Positions 24,710 to 34,089 of a DNA stretch of 64,000 nt are shown one piece after another. Each line of letters opens with the position of its first letter. Within the stretch, counting starts at the first letter, position 1. Position numbers and translations under genes: made by a program. Below the pieces are notes generated by a model. It saw only the letters and a program-made list of their open reading frames with translations, was not told the origin of the DNA and did no database searches. Origin of the DNA: Mesorhizobium sp. LHD-90 (lineage in GTDB: Bacteria > Pseudomonadota > Alphaproteobacteria > Rhizobiales > Rhizobiaceae); the NCBI RefSeq assembly GCF_030929505.1, contig NZ_JAVFVV010000001.1:124001-188000 (forward strand). The letters are read 5' to 3'.

Positions 24710-25312
24710 ATGAAATTCAGAGTGACGATAGCGCGCGGCATGGCGATGGCGGCTGCCTTCCTCCCGACGGCCACGCTGGCGCATACCGGCGCCGGCGGCG
24801 CCGGCGGTTTTCTGCACGGCTTTGCCCATCCGGTATCGGGCCTCGACCACATCCTTGCGATGGTGATGGTCGGCGTCTTCGCCTGGCAACTCGGCGGCCG
24901 GGCGCTGTGGCTGGTGCCGGCGAGTTTCGTGGCTGTCATGGCGCTTGGCGGCGCGCTGGGCGTCGCCGGGATCGAGGTTCCTTTCGTCGAGACCGGAATC
25001 GCCCTTTCGGTGGTCGCGCTCGGCGCGGCCGTGGCGTTTGGCGTCAAGGCGCCGGTCGCGATGGCGATGGGCGTGGTGGGCCTCTTCGCGATCTTCCACG
25101 GCCATGCCCATGGTGCCGAGATGCCGGAGAACGCTGGTGGTCTCGCCTACGCGGCCGGCTTCATGATCGCCACGGCGCTGCTGCACGCCGCAGGCATCGG
25201 CGTGGGTTTTATGATCGGCAAGGCCGGCGAGAGCCACGGCCAGGTCGTCGTGCGATCGGCAGGCGGCCTGGCCGCTGTCGCAGGAGTAGGGCTGCTGACG
25301 GGAGTTCTTTAG
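24710..25312 (+). CDS. HupE/UreJ-family membrane protein
   Basis: 200 residues. Signal peptide of about 23 residues ending TATLA, then HTGAGGAGGFLHGFAHPVSGLDH, whose His-rich HPxxGxDH motif (HPVSGLDH) is the family hallmark, and about six short membrane segments. A second His cluster is FHGHAHGAEMP. HupE/UreJ proteins are thought to import nickel or cobalt. No urease or hydrogenase genes lie in the window, so this is a stand-alone copy. The ATG is preceded by CAGGCGA, and the frame upstream is open but not conserved in character. Confidence 0.9.
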   Translation: MKFRVTIARGMAMAAAFLPTATLAHTGAGGAGGFLHGFAHPVSGLDHILAMVMVGVFAWQLGGRALWLVPASFVAVMALGGALGVAGIEVPFVETGIALSVVALGAAVAFGVKAPVAMAMGVVGLFAIFHGHAHGAEMPENAGGLAYAAGFMIATALLHAAGIGVGFMIGKAGESHGQVVVRSAGGLAAVAGVGLLTGVL

Positions 25313-25328
25313 CCTTCATAGGCTTTTC

Positions 25329-25355
25329 AATGGCGCCGCGGATCGCGGCGCCATT
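25329..25355. terminator. Strong terminator-like hairpin after the HupE-like gene
   Basis: Perfect 12-bp stem (AATGGCGCCGCG and complement) with a GAT loop, 16 bp after the stop. It lies between converging genes and could serve both, though only a short T-rich tract (TTGTCTGTAAATT) follows on the plus strand. Confidence 0.6.
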
Positions 25356-25409
25356 GTCTGTAAATTGCGAGCCGAGCCTCTTTGCGCAAGGTGCCCGGTC
25401 GAGTCTCAA

Positions 25410-26252
25410 TCAGCCCTGAACAAATTCCTGGCGTTGCTCGCCAAGACCCTCGATGCCGAGCGTGACGACATCGCCGGCCTTGAGGAAGATGTTCGGCTTC
25501 TGGCCGAGGCCGACGCCGGGCGGGGTGCCGGTGGAGATGATGTCGCCGGGCAGCAGGCTCATGAACTGCGACAGGTAGGAAACCAGATAGCGCACGCCGT
25601 AGACCATGGTCTTGGTCGAGCCATCCTGGAACTTGCGGCCGTTGACCTCGAGATGCATCGAAAGGTTCTGCGGGTCCGGAACCTCGTCGGCCGTCACCAG
25701 CCACGGGCCGGTCGGACCGAAGGTGTCGCAGGACTTGCCCTTGGTCCACTGGCCCTGGCGCTCGGCCTGGAAGGCGCGCTCCGACACGTCGTTGATGACG
25801 CAGTAACCGGCGACGTGGTCCATGGCCTCGTCCTCGGTCACGTATTTCGCCTTCTTGCCGATGACGACGCCGAGCTCAACTTCCCAGTCGGTCTTGAGCG
25901 AGCCGTGCGGGATCTCGACCGGGTCGTTCGGGCCGACGATGGCCGAAGTCGCCTTCATGAAGATGATCGGCTCCGGCGGCACCGTCGCGCCGGTCTCGGC
26001 GGCGTGGTCCGAATAGTTCAGGCCGATGCAGATGAATTTGCCGGTGCCGGCAACGCAGGGGCCGAGGCGCGGGTTGCCTTCGACCAGCGGCAAGGTGGAG
26101 ACCTCGATGGCGCGGATGGCCTCGAGTCCTTCCGGGAGCAGCGTGGCGCCGGCGATGTCGGACACCTTGCCCGACAGGTCGCGGATGCGGCCGTCCCTGT
26201 CCAGAATTCCGGGCTTCTCCTGGCCGGCGGGGCCGTAGCGCAACAGCTTCAT
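25410..26252 (-). CDS. Fumarylacetoacetate-hydrolase-family protein
   Basis: 280 residues. FAH-fold motifs in order: CIGLNYSDHAAE, PIIFMKATSAIVGP, DWEVELGVVIGK with the metal-binding acidic residues, and GDIISTGTPPGVG. The subgroup resembles 2,4-diketo-3-deoxy-L-fuconate hydrolase and proteins annotated as ureidoglycolate lyase; the exact substrate cannot be assigned. It likely cleaves or hydrates a 2-keto acid with Mg or Mn. The ATG has AGGAGAG 10 bp upstream. The nearest same-strand gene, the DenD-like dehydrogenase, lies 357 bp upstream, so it is probably an independent unit. Confidence 0.88.
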   Translation of the reverse strand: MKLLRYGPAGQEKPGILDRDGRIRDLSGKVSDIAGATLLPEGLEAIRAIEVSTLPLVEGNPRLGPCVAGTGKFICIGLNYSDHAAETGATVPPEPIIFMKATSAIVGPNDPVEIPHGSLKTDWEVELGVVIGKKAKYVTEDEAMDHVAGYCVINDVSERAFQAERQGQWTKGKSCDTFGPTGPWLVTADEVPDPQNLSMHLEVNGRKFQDGSTKTMVYGVRYLVSYLSQFMSLLPGDIISTGTPPGVGLGQKPNIFLKAGDVVTLGIEGLGEQRQEFVQG

Positions 26253-26609
26253 TTCAAAGTCTCTCCTAGGGAAGAACAAATCTGCGGATTCAGTCCTGCA
26301 TCGACAACGCGGACGCGGCCCGTCTTATGGGCCGGAACGCCGCCGCCGGGATTGGCAGCAGGCGCGGGAAGTGGCCCTACCATGATAGCGGTATCAACGG
26401 CCAGACCGTTCTGCCGATTTCGTGGCACGGTTCCATGAATGAAATTGCCCCTCGCGGAAAGCCGAAATGCCGAAGAATCGCTGCAGCGGACCCAAAAGCG
26501 GGCTCCAAGTGAAGTCCATGGCGCTGTTTTCGCGACGTCGTCACCTCAAGCGATTGATATCGCCGGATATTCCCGACTTCACACGCCTTTGGCGGAGCCT
26601 GTTTGGGCG
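26253..26609. other. 357-bp intergenic region
   Basis: Between two minus-strand genes. It should carry the promoter of the FAH-family gene. No gene, repeat or clear hairpin recognised. Confidence 0.5.
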
Positions 26610-27590
26610 TCAGATCCTGCCGCCCAGCTCGTCCTCGATATGCGCCCGCACGATCTCGTCGAAGGAGGTTTCAGCGCGGAACCCTAGCGCCTCGGCGCGC
26701 GGCGTATCCAGCCGCTCCGCCCAGCCCGCGACGATTTTGATAATGGTTTCATCGGGTTCGCGGCGAATGAGCTTCACCGCCTTGTCGCCGCCGAAGCGGC
26801 GCAGCGCCTCGATTTCTTCCCCGACCGTCGCCGACAGACCCGGCATCGACAGGTTCCGCCGATGGCCGAGCGGCGCGAGATCGATCGTCGCCGCGTGCTC
26901 CAAAAAGTTCACCGCGGCGCGCGGGCTGGCAAACCAGTGGCGCACGCTTTCCGATACCGGCAGGACGGTCTCCTGACCGGACAGCGGTTCGCGCAAGATA
27001 TTGGAAAAGAAGCCGGAAGCGGCCTTGTTGGGTTTGCCGGGCCGGATGCAGATGGTCGGCAGACGGATGCCGATGCCGTCGAAAAAGCCGCGCCGGCTGT
27101 AGTCCGAAAGCAGCAGTTCGCCGATTGCCTTCTGCGTGCCGTAGCTCGTCGCCGGGGTCGAAAAGTATTCATCTCCAATGGCTTGCGGGAACGGCGCGCC
27201 GAAGACGGCGATCGAGGACGAGAACACGACGCGCGGTCTGTAGGGCTGCCGCAGGCCTTCCTGGCGGATTGCCTCGAACAGGAAACGCGTGCCGTCGAGA
27301 TTGATCCGGTAACCCTTGTCGAAATCGGCTTCCGCCTCGCCTGACACGATTGCCGCGAGGTGGAAGATCGCGTCCGGCCGCATCGCAACGAGTTTTTCGC
27401 TCTCGCCCGGCGTCGACAGGTCGGTCACGATCGTCTTCACCGCGGCGGTGGTGTTAGGCGCGGCGGGTTCGACCACGTCGACCAGCGTCATCCGGTCGAT
27501 CGGCGATTTGCCGACGGTGCCCTTTTCAGCGAGGCGGTCGGCGAGCTTGCGGCCGACCATGCCGGCGCCGCCAATGATCATGACATGCAT
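26610..27590 (-). CDS. denD: NAD-dependent epimerase/dehydrogenase, D-erythronate dehydrogenase-like
   Basis: Short-chain extended dehydrogenase, 326 residues. The NAD-binding motif is MIIGGAGMVGRKLADRL; the active site has Ser in VVFSSSIAVFG and the YxxxK-type SYGTQK. LPTICIRPGKPNKAASGFFS and VRHWFASPRAAVNFL match DenD, which oxidises D-erythronate to 2-oxo-tetronate. The ATG follows AGGGAAGAG. The kinase, isomerase and aldolase partners of a DenD pathway are not adjacent, so specificity rests on similarity only. It is divergent from the nucleotide-sugar dehydrogenase. Confidence 0.85.
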   Translation of the reverse strand: MHVMIIGGAGMVGRKLADRLAEKGTVGKSPIDRMTLVDVVEPAAPNTTAAVKTIVTDLSTPGESEKLVAMRPDAIFHLAAIVSGEAEADFDKGYRINLDGTRFLFEAIRQEGLRQPYRPRVVFSSSIAVFGAPFPQAIGDEYFSTPATSYGTQKAIGELLLSDYSRRGFFDGIGIRLPTICIRPGKPNKAASGFFSNILREPLSGQETVLPVSESVRHWFASPRAAVNFLEHAATIDLAPLGHRRNLSMPGLSATVGEEIEALRRFGGDKAVKLIRREPDETIIKIVAGWAERLDTPRAEALGFRAETSFDEIVRAHIEDELGGRI

Positions 27591-27831
27591 GCTGTTCTCT
27601 TCCCTGGATTCCAGATTGCGTCCGCCGGACACATAGCCCGGAATGTTTTTGAATGCATGGGGGAATTGCGATCTGGAAGATGTCGCCGGATGCGATGTTT
27701 CCGCATCTGAAACTCGCGGACTCCTCCAGCCGGTGTCGTCGTCCGAGGAGCGTCCCGGCCCGCGGCTGCCTTGCCTTGTCCACGCAAGTCGATCATTGAA
27801 GGTGCCGATCTTCGGTTTTCAGGGGCCTCGA

Positions 27832-29175
27832 TTGACAGCACACCCGGCAAACGCTTCCGACCTTCTTTCTACCTTCAGGAACCGGCAGGCGAGGGTCGCC
27901 GTCATCGGGTTAGGTTATGTCGGCTTGCCGCTGGTGAAGGCCGTGGTGGAGGCGGGTTTCACAGGCCTCGGCATCGACATCGATCCTGAAAAAATCAGGA
28001 TGCTGCATGAGGGCGTCGCCTATCTCAGGCATTTCGACGCCGCCTATTTCGTCGAGAGGATCGGTGAGGGCCGCCTCGCCTGCACGGCGGATTTCTCGGC
28101 GATCGAGCGAGCCGATGCGATTGTCATCTGCGTGCCGACGCCGCTCACGAAACACCGCGAGCCCGATCTTTCCTACGTCGCAGGCACGGCCCGCTCGATC
28201 GCGCCGCATCTTAGGAAAAACCAGCTCGTCGTGCTGGAATCCACCACCTATCCCGGCACGACCACCGAACTGCTGGTGCCTGAACTGGAGAAGAGCGGGC
28301 TCCGTAGCGGGGCGGACTTTTTCGTCGCCTTCAGCCCCGAGCGCGAGGATCCAGGCAATCCCGACTACGGCACGCAGTCGATTCCGAAAGTGGTGGGCGG
28401 CGCCGACCCGATCGCGCTGGAGCTGGCGGTCGCGCTCTACGATCAGATCGTCGTCAAGACGGTACCGGTGTCGTCCACGGCCGCGGCCGAGGCTGTTAAG
28501 ATCACGGAGAACATCTTCCGCGCCGTCAACATCGCGCTGGTCAATGAGTTGAAGCTTATCTACGGCGCCATGGGCATCGACGTCTGGGAAGTCATCGACG
28601 CTGCGAAGACAAAACCATTCGGCTTCATGCCGTTCTATCCGGGGCCGGGGCTGGGCGGCCACTGCATCCCCATCGACCCATTCTACCTGACCTGGAAGGC
28701 GCGCGAATTCGACATGTCGACGCGGCTGGTCGAACTCGCCGGCGAGATCAACACGGCCATGCCGGCGCATGTCGTCTCGGTCGCCATGGAGGCGCTCAAC
28801 GCCCGTTTCGCCAAGGGATTGAAGGGCGCAAAGGTGCTGCTGGTTGGGCTCGCCTACAAGAAGAATGTCGGCGACATCCGCGAAAGCCCGGGCCTGACGC
28901 TGATCCGGCTGCTGGAGGAACGCGGCGCGCTTGTCGACTATCTCGACCCGCATGTGCCGGTCATCACCATGACGCGCGAGCATCCGGAATATGCGGGCCG
29001 GCAATCGGTCGGGGTCGACGCCACCACGTTCGAGCGCTACGATATCACGCTGATCGCCACCGACCACGACGCGATCGACTATGCCGAACTGGTTGCCGGT
29101 AGCAGGCTGGTGGTCGATACGCGCAACGCCTGCGAGCGCAAGGGTGTGCGGTCGGACAAGGTCGTGAAGGCTTAG
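27832..29175 (+). CDS. Nucleotide-sugar dehydrogenase (UDP-N-acetylglucosamine 6-dehydrogenase-like, WbpA/WecC family)
   Basis: About 447 residues. N-terminal Rossmann motif VAVIGLGYVGLPLVKAV, central dimerisation helix, and the catalytic cysteine in GLGGHCIPIDPFYL; C-terminal UDP-binding domain (VLLVGLAYKKNVGDIRESP). It oxidises C6 of a UDP-sugar to the uronic acid in two NAD steps. The TTG start is chosen because it has AGGGG 7 bp upstream and gives the usual short lead before the Rossmann fold; a GTG at 27802 is an alternative. It is followed 174 bp later by a sugar aminotransferase, pointing to a 2,3-diamino-uronate type surface sugar. Confidence 0.88.
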   Translation: MTAHPANASDLLSTFRNRQARVAVIGLGYVGLPLVKAVVEAGFTGLGIDIDPEKIRMLHEGVAYLRHFDAAYFVERIGEGRLACTADFSAIERADAIVICVPTPLTKHREPDLSYVAGTARSIAPHLRKNQLVVLESTTYPGTTTELLVPELEKSGLRSGADFFVAFSPEREDPGNPDYGTQSIPKVVGGADPIALELAVALYDQIVVKTVPVSSTAAAEAVKITENIFRAVNIALVNELKLIYGAMGIDVWEVIDAAKTKPFGFMPFYPGPGLGGHCIPIDPFYLTWKAREFDMSTRLVELAGEINTAMPAHVVSVAMEALNARFAKGLKGAKVLLVGLAYKKNVGDIRESPGLTLIRLLEERGALVDYLDPHVPVITMTREHPEYAGRQSVGVDATTFERYDITLIATDHDAIDYAELVAGSRLVVDTRNACERKGVRSDKVVKA

Positions 29176-29349
29176 CCGGGCCGGCATTTGCCTCGTACTC
29201 CGGGGCAACGGCGCGGGCGCTTCGATCACACGCTCCGTATCGGCCTGAAAATGCGTGTGTTTTGACTTTGCCGGAGAAACGACGCTACGGAGTGCGCCGC
29301 GCGCTCCGACTGGAGCGCGGTTGCCGATTCTCTCGAACCCGGGTTCCGC

Positions 29350-30486
29350 ATGACCAGAAAACCGATCCGCTTCATCGATCTTCCCGCGCAGCAGGAGCGC
29401 ATCAAGGTCAAGGTCGACGCAGCGATCCAGCGGGTCTTAGCCCACGGCGCATATATTCTCGGCCCCGAGGTCGGTGAGTTCGAGGCCGCGCTCAGCGACT
29501 TCTGCGGCGTAAAACATTCGATCGGCTGCTCCAACGGTACCGATGCTCTAACACTCTGCCTGATGGCTAAGGGGCTGAAGGCCGGGCAGGCAGTGTTTTG
29601 CCCCAGCTTCACCTTCGCCGCGACGGCGGAAGTGGTCGCCATGTTGGGCGCGGTGCCTTATTTCGTCGACATTCTCGAAGACACGTTCAACCTCGATCCG
29701 GCCAGCCTGAAGCTTGCCATCAGCCAAGCGAAGCGGGACGGGCTGCCGCTTGCGGGGGTGATCGCCGTCGACCTGTTCGGCCAGCCGGCCGATTACGGGG
29801 CCATCGAGCCGATCGCGGCGGAGGCCGGCATGTGGCTGCTTTGCGACGCCGCGCAGGGTTTCGGCGGCACCTATCGCGGCCGCAAGGTCGGCACCGTCGG
29901 CGAAATGACCACGACCAGCTTCTTCCCGGCAAAGCCGCTCGGAGCTTATGGCGACGGCGGCGCGATTTTCGTCGACGACGACGAGACGGCAGCGGTGATC
30001 CGCTCGCTGCTCGTACACGGACAGGGCACGGACAAATACGACAATGTCCGCATCGGCATGAACGGTCGCCTCGACACGCTGCAGGCGGCGATCCTGATCG
30101 AAAAGCTGGCGATCTTTGCCGAGGAGATCGAGGCGCGCAACCGCATCGCCGGCACCTACAATGACGGGCTGGCCGATGTCGCGATTGTGCCGAAGGTGCT
30201 GGAGGGCTGCGTGTCGACCTGGGCGCAATATACGGTCCGCGCGCCGGGCAAGGACCGCGCCACCGTGCTCGGGCGGCTGAAGGACAAGGGCGTGCCGACT
30301 GCCGTCTATTATCCGAAGCCGCTGCATCGGCAGACGGCCTACAGGCATTTCCCGGTGGCCGGCAACGGTCTGCCAGTCAGCGACCGTGTCGCGCAGGACG
30401 TGTTCAGCCTGCCGATGCACGCCTATCTGCAGGCGGACGACCAAGCCTATATCATCGACAGCGTGCGCGAGGCGCTGGCGGCGTAG
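29350..30486 (+). CDS. DegT/DnrJ/EryC1/StrS-family sugar aminotransferase (WbpE-like)
   Basis: PLP-dependent aminotransferase, 378 residues. Starts MTRKPIRFIDLPAQQERI, typical of WbpE-like enzymes. GCSNGTDALTL binds the PLP phosphate, LLCDAAQGFGG carries the Asp that contacts the pyridine nitrogen, and the Schiff-base lysine is in SFFPAKPLGAYGDGG. It would aminate C3 of a UDP-3-keto-uronic acid. The oxidoreductase and acetyltransferase that normally act between WbpA and WbpE are not in this window. Likely role in O-antigen or capsule sugar synthesis (inference). Confidence 0.9.
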   Translation: MTRKPIRFIDLPAQQERIKVKVDAAIQRVLAHGAYILGPEVGEFEAALSDFCGVKHSIGCSNGTDALTLCLMAKGLKAGQAVFCPSFTFAATAEVVAMLGAVPYFVDILEDTFNLDPASLKLAISQAKRDGLPLAGVIAVDLFGQPADYGAIEPIAAEAGMWLLCDAAQGFGGTYRGRKVGTVGEMTTTSFFPAKPLGAYGDGGAIFVDDDETAAVIRSLLVHGQGTDKYDNVRIGMNGRLDTLQAAILIEKLAIFAEEIEARNRIAGTYNDGLADVAIVPKVLEGCVSTWAQYTVRAPGKDRATVLGRLKDKGVPTAVYYPKPLHRQTAYRHFPVAGNGLPVSDRVAQDVFSLPMHAYLQADDQAYIIDSVREALAA

Positions 30487-30521
30487 CGGTCGCCCTTGAT
30501 TACCGCTTCCGACAGGCCAAT

Positions 30522-30547
30522 AATAGTTATTGAAGGCGGTAACTATT
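30522..30547. promoter_or_regulatory. Palindromic operator of the ParDE module
   Basis: Perfect 8-bp inverted repeat (AATAGTTA and TAACTATT) with a 10-bp spacer, ending 13 bp before the antitoxin ATG. Ribbon-helix-helix antitoxins of the ParD type bind such sites and repress their own operon. Confidence 0.6.
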
Positions 30548-30560
30548 TGGGACGCGTCCG

Positions 30561-30815
30561 ATGGCGATCAGTGCGGAACTGGGCGAGACGCTCGAAAAAG
30601 CGGTGACGGAGCTCGTCTCTTCCGGGCGCTATCACTCCAAGAGCGAAGTGCTACGCGAAGGCGTGCGGCTGGTTCAGGAGCGGGAGGCACGCCTGCGCTC
30701 CCTGCATGAAGCCATCGAACGCGGCATCGCATCTGCCGATGCCGGCGATGTCGAAGATGCAGAAGTCTTCCTAGACCGTCTGGAGCAGAAATATCGCCGC
30801 ATGGCTGGCGAATGA
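30561..30815 (+). CDS. parD: ParD-like antitoxin (ribbon-helix-helix)
   Basis: 84 residues. N-terminal MAISAELGETLEKAVTELV and YHSKSEVLREGVRLVQERE form the CopG/ParD ribbon-helix-helix, and the acidic tail (DAGDVEDAEVFLDRLEQKY) should wrap the toxin. Overlaps the toxin gene by 4 bp (ATGA), the standard antitoxin-first order. It should neutralise ParE and repress the operon through the palindrome upstream. Confidence 0.9.
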   Translation: MAISAELGETLEKAVTELVSSGRYHSKSEVLREGVRLVQEREARLRSLHEAIERGIASADAGDVEDAEVFLDRLEQKYRRMAGE

Positions 30816-31111
30816 AGCTGGTTGTCTCTGGTGTTGCCAGGGCAGAAGTCGCACGGATAGCTGACTACATTGCTCATGATAGCCCGCGCGCAGCCCTGCG
30901 AATGACCGCGCAATTGCGCGAGCGTTTTCGTGAGATCAAGGAGCGGCCCTATGCGAACGCTTTGCTGGCCGGTTTCGTGCACCGTCAGATTCGTCGCAAG
31001 GTACACGGGAACTACCTGATCGTTTATCGGATCACGGACGATCGCATAGAGGTAGTCCATGTACTGCACGGCGCCATGGACTACGAAGTTATCTTGGGCA
31101 AGGACGGTTAG
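30812..31111 (+). CDS. parE: ParE/RelE-family toxin
   Basis: 99 residues. ParE landmarks: VARAEVARIADYIAHDSPRAA near the N-terminus (split VARAEVARIADYIAH, DSPRAA), FREIKERPYANALL, and the beta-strand end RKVHGNYLIVYRITDDRIEV (split RKVHGNYLIVYR and ITDDRIEV) followed by VVHVLHGAMDY. ParE toxins poison DNA gyrase; RelE-type members cleave mRNA. The lack of clear RelE catalytic residues favours ParE. Complete and apparently intact. Confidence 0.9.
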   Translation: MKLVVSGVARAEVARIADYIAHDSPRAALRMTAQLRERFREIKERPYANALLAGFVHRQIRRKVHGNYLIVYRITDDRIEVVHVLHGAMDYEVILGKDG

Positions 31112-31148
31112 CTATCCGCGCTCCGTAGCCTCGAACGAGAGATAAAAC

Positions 31149-32975
31149 TTAAGCCGCACCGCTGATCTTCTGCTTCTCGAAGCGCTTGCGCTCGTTGGGA
31201 TCGAGATAGAGCTTGCGCAGGCGGATGGTCTTCGGCGTCACCTCGACCAGTTCGTCGTCCTGAATCCAGGCGAGCGCGCGTTCCAGTGTCATACGGATCG
31301 GCGGCGTCAGCTTGACGGCCTCGTCCTTGCCGGCGGCGCGGATGTTGGTGAGCTTCTTGCCTTTCAGGACGTTCACTTCCAGGTCGTTGTCGCGCGAATG
31401 GATGCCGATGATCATGCCCTGATAGACTTTTACGCCAGCCTCGATGACCATCGGCCCGCGGTCCTCGAGGTTCCACATCGCAAACGCGACGGACTCGCCG
31501 GCGTCGTTGGAGATCAGCACGCCGTTGGTGCGCTGCGGGATGTCGCCCTTGTAGGGCTCGTAGGCGTGGAACAGCCGGTTCATGACGGCCGTGCCGCGCG
31601 TGTCGGTCAGGAGTTCGGACTGGTAGCCGATCAGGCCGCGCGTTGGGGCATGGAAAACCAGGCGTTGCCGGTTGCCGCCGGACGGGCGCAGCTCGATCAT
31701 CTCGGCCTTGCGCTCCGACATCTTCTGCACGACGATGCCCGAATGCTCCTCGTCGACGTCGATGACGACTTCCTCGATCGGCTCCAGCAGGTCGCCGTTC
31801 TCGGCCTTCTGCATGACGACGCGCGGACGCGACACGGCGAGTTCGAACCCTTCGCGGCGCATCGTCTCGATCAGCACGGCAAGCTGCAATTCGCCGCGAC
31901 CCGAAACGAAGAACGAATCCTTCTCGGCCGATTCCTCGATCTTGAGCGCGACATTGCCTTCCGCCTCGCGCAACAGACGGTCGCGGATGACGCGGCTGGT
32001 GACCTTGTCGCCCTCGGTGCCTGCGAGCGGGCTGTCGTTGACGATAAACGACATCGTCACCGTCGGGGGATCGATCGGCTGCGCGTGCAGCGGCTCGGTC
32101 ACGGACGGGTCGCAGAACGTATCGGCAACAGTGCCCTTGGACAGGCCGGCGATGGCGACGATGTCGCCTGCCTGGGCCTCGTCGATCGGCTGGCGCTCGA
32201 GGCCGCGGAAGGCGAGGATTTTTGAAATGCGGCCGGTCTCGACCACCGAGGCGTCGTTGTTGAGGACCTTGACCGGCATGTTGGACTTAAGCGTGCCGGA
32301 TTCGATGCGGCCGGTGATGATGCGGCCGAGGAACGGATTGGCCTCGAGAAGCGTGCCGATCATGCGGAAGGGGCCAGGGTGGACCGCCGGCGCCGGCACG
32401 TGTTTCAGGATGAGATCGAACAGCGGGGCCAGCCCCTGGTCCTTCGGCCCTTCCGGGTTTTCCGCCACCCAGCCGTCGCGGCCGGAACCGTAGAGGATCG
32501 GGAAATCGAGCTGCTCGTCATTGGCGTCGAGCGCGGCGAACAGATCGAACACCTCGTTGACGACTTCGACATGGCGCGCGTCGGGGCGATCGATCTTGTT
32601 GATGACGACGATCGGGCGCAGGCCGACCTTCAACGCCTTGCCGACGACGAACTTCGTCTGCGGCATCGGCCCTTCGGCGGCGTCCACCAGCACGATGGCG
32701 CTATCCACCATTGACAGGATGCGCTCGACCTCGCCGCCGAAATCGGCGTGGCCGGGGGTGTCGACGATGTTGATGCGGGTATCCTTCCAGTCGACCGAGG
32801 TCGCCTTGGCAAGGATGGTGATGCCGCGTTCCTTTTCGAGGTCGTTGGAGTCCATCGCGCGTTCCGCCACGCGCTGGTTCTCGCGGAACGAGCCGGCCTG
32901 CCTCAGTAGCTGGTCGACAAGCGTTGTCTTGCCATGGTCGACGTGCGCGATGATCGCGATATTGCGGATGTTCAT
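31149..32975 (-). CDS. typA: Translational GTPase TypA/BipA
   Basis: 608 residues, full length. G1 P-loop [15 protein letters not shown] at the N-terminus, G2 ERGITI, G3 [15 protein letters not shown]4 NKIDRP; then EF-G-like domains II, III and V and the TypA-specific C-terminal domain. It binds the 70S ribosome and helps 50S assembly and growth under stress. ATG at [15 protein letters not shown]; the open frame extends upstream but without TypA sequence. It stands alone on the minus strand. Confidence 0.97.
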   Translation of the reverse strand: MNIRNIAIIAHVDHGKTTLVDQLLRQAGSFRENQRVAERAMDSNDLEKERGITILAKATSVDWKDTRINIVDTPGHADFGGEVERILSMVDSAIVLVDAAEGPMPQTKFVVGKALKVGLRPIVVINKIDRPDARHVEVVNEVFDLFAALDANDEQLDFPILYGSGRDGWVAENPEGPKDQGLAPLFDLILKHVPAPAVHPGPFRMIGTLLEANPFLGRIITGRIESGTLKSNMPVKVLNNDASVVETGRISKILAFRGLERQPIDEAQAGDIVAIAGLSKGTVADTFCDPSVTEPLHAQPIDPPTVTMSFIVNDSPLAGTEGDKVTSRVIRDRLLREAEGNVALKIEESAEKDSFFVSGRGELQLAVLIETMRREGFELAVSRPRVVMQKAENGDLLEPIEEVVIDVDEEHSGIVVQKMSERKAEMIELRPSGGNRQRLVFHAPTRGLIGYQSELLTDTRGTAVMNRLFHAYEPYKGDIPQRTNGVLISNDAGESVAFAMWNLEDRGPMVIEAGVKVYQGMIIGIHSRDNDLEVNVLKGKKLTNIRAAGKDEAVKLTPPIRMTLERALAWIQDDELVEVTPKTIRLRKLYLDPNERKRFEKQKISGAA

Positions 32976-33309
32976 TGTCAGCTCGGGAAGGTTTCGGGCG
33001 CGATACCGGTATGCGCCGCGTTTCGTTGGCGGGCTCATAACGGATTTTTCGCAAATGCGAAAGGGCTCTGAAGCTCTCTGGCCATGCGGCGGTAAGGCGG
33101 GACCTATGCGTCCTCGCCTGGTCCGGACAGGCCGTCCGCAGCTTCGTTAGGTGCGAATCCGGCGAGACCCGGTCGCCAAAATAAGGAAAGCCGCCTGGGG
33201 GGAAGGCGGCTTTCCATCTGGTGAGCGGTTCGGGAGGGGGGCCGAAGAGATCTCACCCGCTCCAACAATGCGCGGCGAAAATCTTGGTTGCATCGCAAGC
33301 GGAATTTTT
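32976..33309. other. 334-bp intergenic region between typA and the second ABC operon
   Basis: Upstream of typA and downstream of the ABC operon, both on the minus strand. It holds the terminator listed separately and should hold the typA promoter. No gene seen. Confidence 0.5.
33185..33215 (-). terminator. Rho-independent terminator of the M19 dipeptidase/ABC operon
   Basis: Perfect 12-bp stem (GGAAAGCCGCCT and complement) with a 7-base loop, followed on the minus strand by TTATTTTGG. It lies 95 bp after the stop of the last ABC gene, which fits the end of the operon transcript. Confidence 0.75.
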
Positions 33310-34089
33310 TCAGGCCTCGCTAGCGGCCGTTTCCGCGTTGCGCACAAACCCTTCGCTGGCGACCAGCAGCCGCTGCGTATAGGGATCGCCGGCGCGCCGG
33401 GAGGCCAGGTCTTTCGCGGCAAGCGACTCGACCGCCTGACCGCCGCGCATTACCATCAACCGGCCGCACATATGGGCGATGACGGCGAGGTCATGACTGA
33501 CCATGAGATAGGTCAGCTTGCGGTCGCGCCGGATCTTTTCGAGCAGGTTCAGCACCTCGGCCTGGACAGAGGCGTCAAGCGCCGAGGTCGGTTCATCGAG
33601 AAGCAGGATCGACGGCTCGAGGATGAGCGCGCGGGCGATGGCGACGCGCTGGCGCTGGCCGCCGGAAAGCTGGTGCGAATAGCGGAAGCGGAACCCCGAA
33701 CCCAGGCCGACTTCGTCCAGTGCGCGCAGGATGCGGCTTTCGGCATCGGAGAATCCATGGATCGCCAGCGGTTCGGCAAGCAGCCGGTCTACCGTCTGGC
33801 GGGGATGCAGAGAACCGTAGGGGTCCTGGAACACCATCTGGACGCGGCGATAGAAGGCCTTGTCGCGGCGCTTGCCGATCGGAATGCCCTCGACGGCGAT
33901 GCTTCCGCTTTCGACCGGCGCCAGCCCGGCGATGGCGCGCAGCACGGTCGATTTGCCGGAGCCGGATTCGCCGACGAGGCCAAAGGATTCGCCCGGCTGC
34001 ACCGTCAGGCTGACGCCGTCGAGCGCGCGAAAGCCATCATAGGAAACGACGAGTCCGGTTATGTCGAGCGCGGCGGTCAAAGCAGCCAC
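33310..34089 (-). CDS. ABC transporter ATP-binding protein (DppF-like)
   Basis: 259 residues with GTG start, or 256 from a TTG at 34080 that has GGAG 7 bp upstream and overlaps the previous stop as TTGA; the latter may be the true start. Walker A GESGSGKST, signature LSGGQRQRVAIARAL, Walker B ILLLDEPTSALD. It is shorter than usual DppF because the C-terminal Cys-rich extension is nearly absent. Last gene of the second peptide-type importer operon. Confidence 0.92.
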   Translation of the reverse strand: MAALTAALDITGLVVSYDGFRALDGVSLTVQPGESFGLVGESGSGKSTVLRAIAGLAPVESGSIAVEGIPIGKRRDKAFYRRVQMVFQDPYGSLHPRQTVDRLLAEPLAIHGFSDAESRILRALDEVGLGSGFRFRYSHQLSGGQRQRVAIARALILEPSILLLDEPTSALDASVQAEVLNLLEKIRRDRKLTYLMVSHDLAVIAHMCGRLMVMRGGQAVESLAAKDLASRRAGDPYTQRLLVASEGFVRNAETAASEA

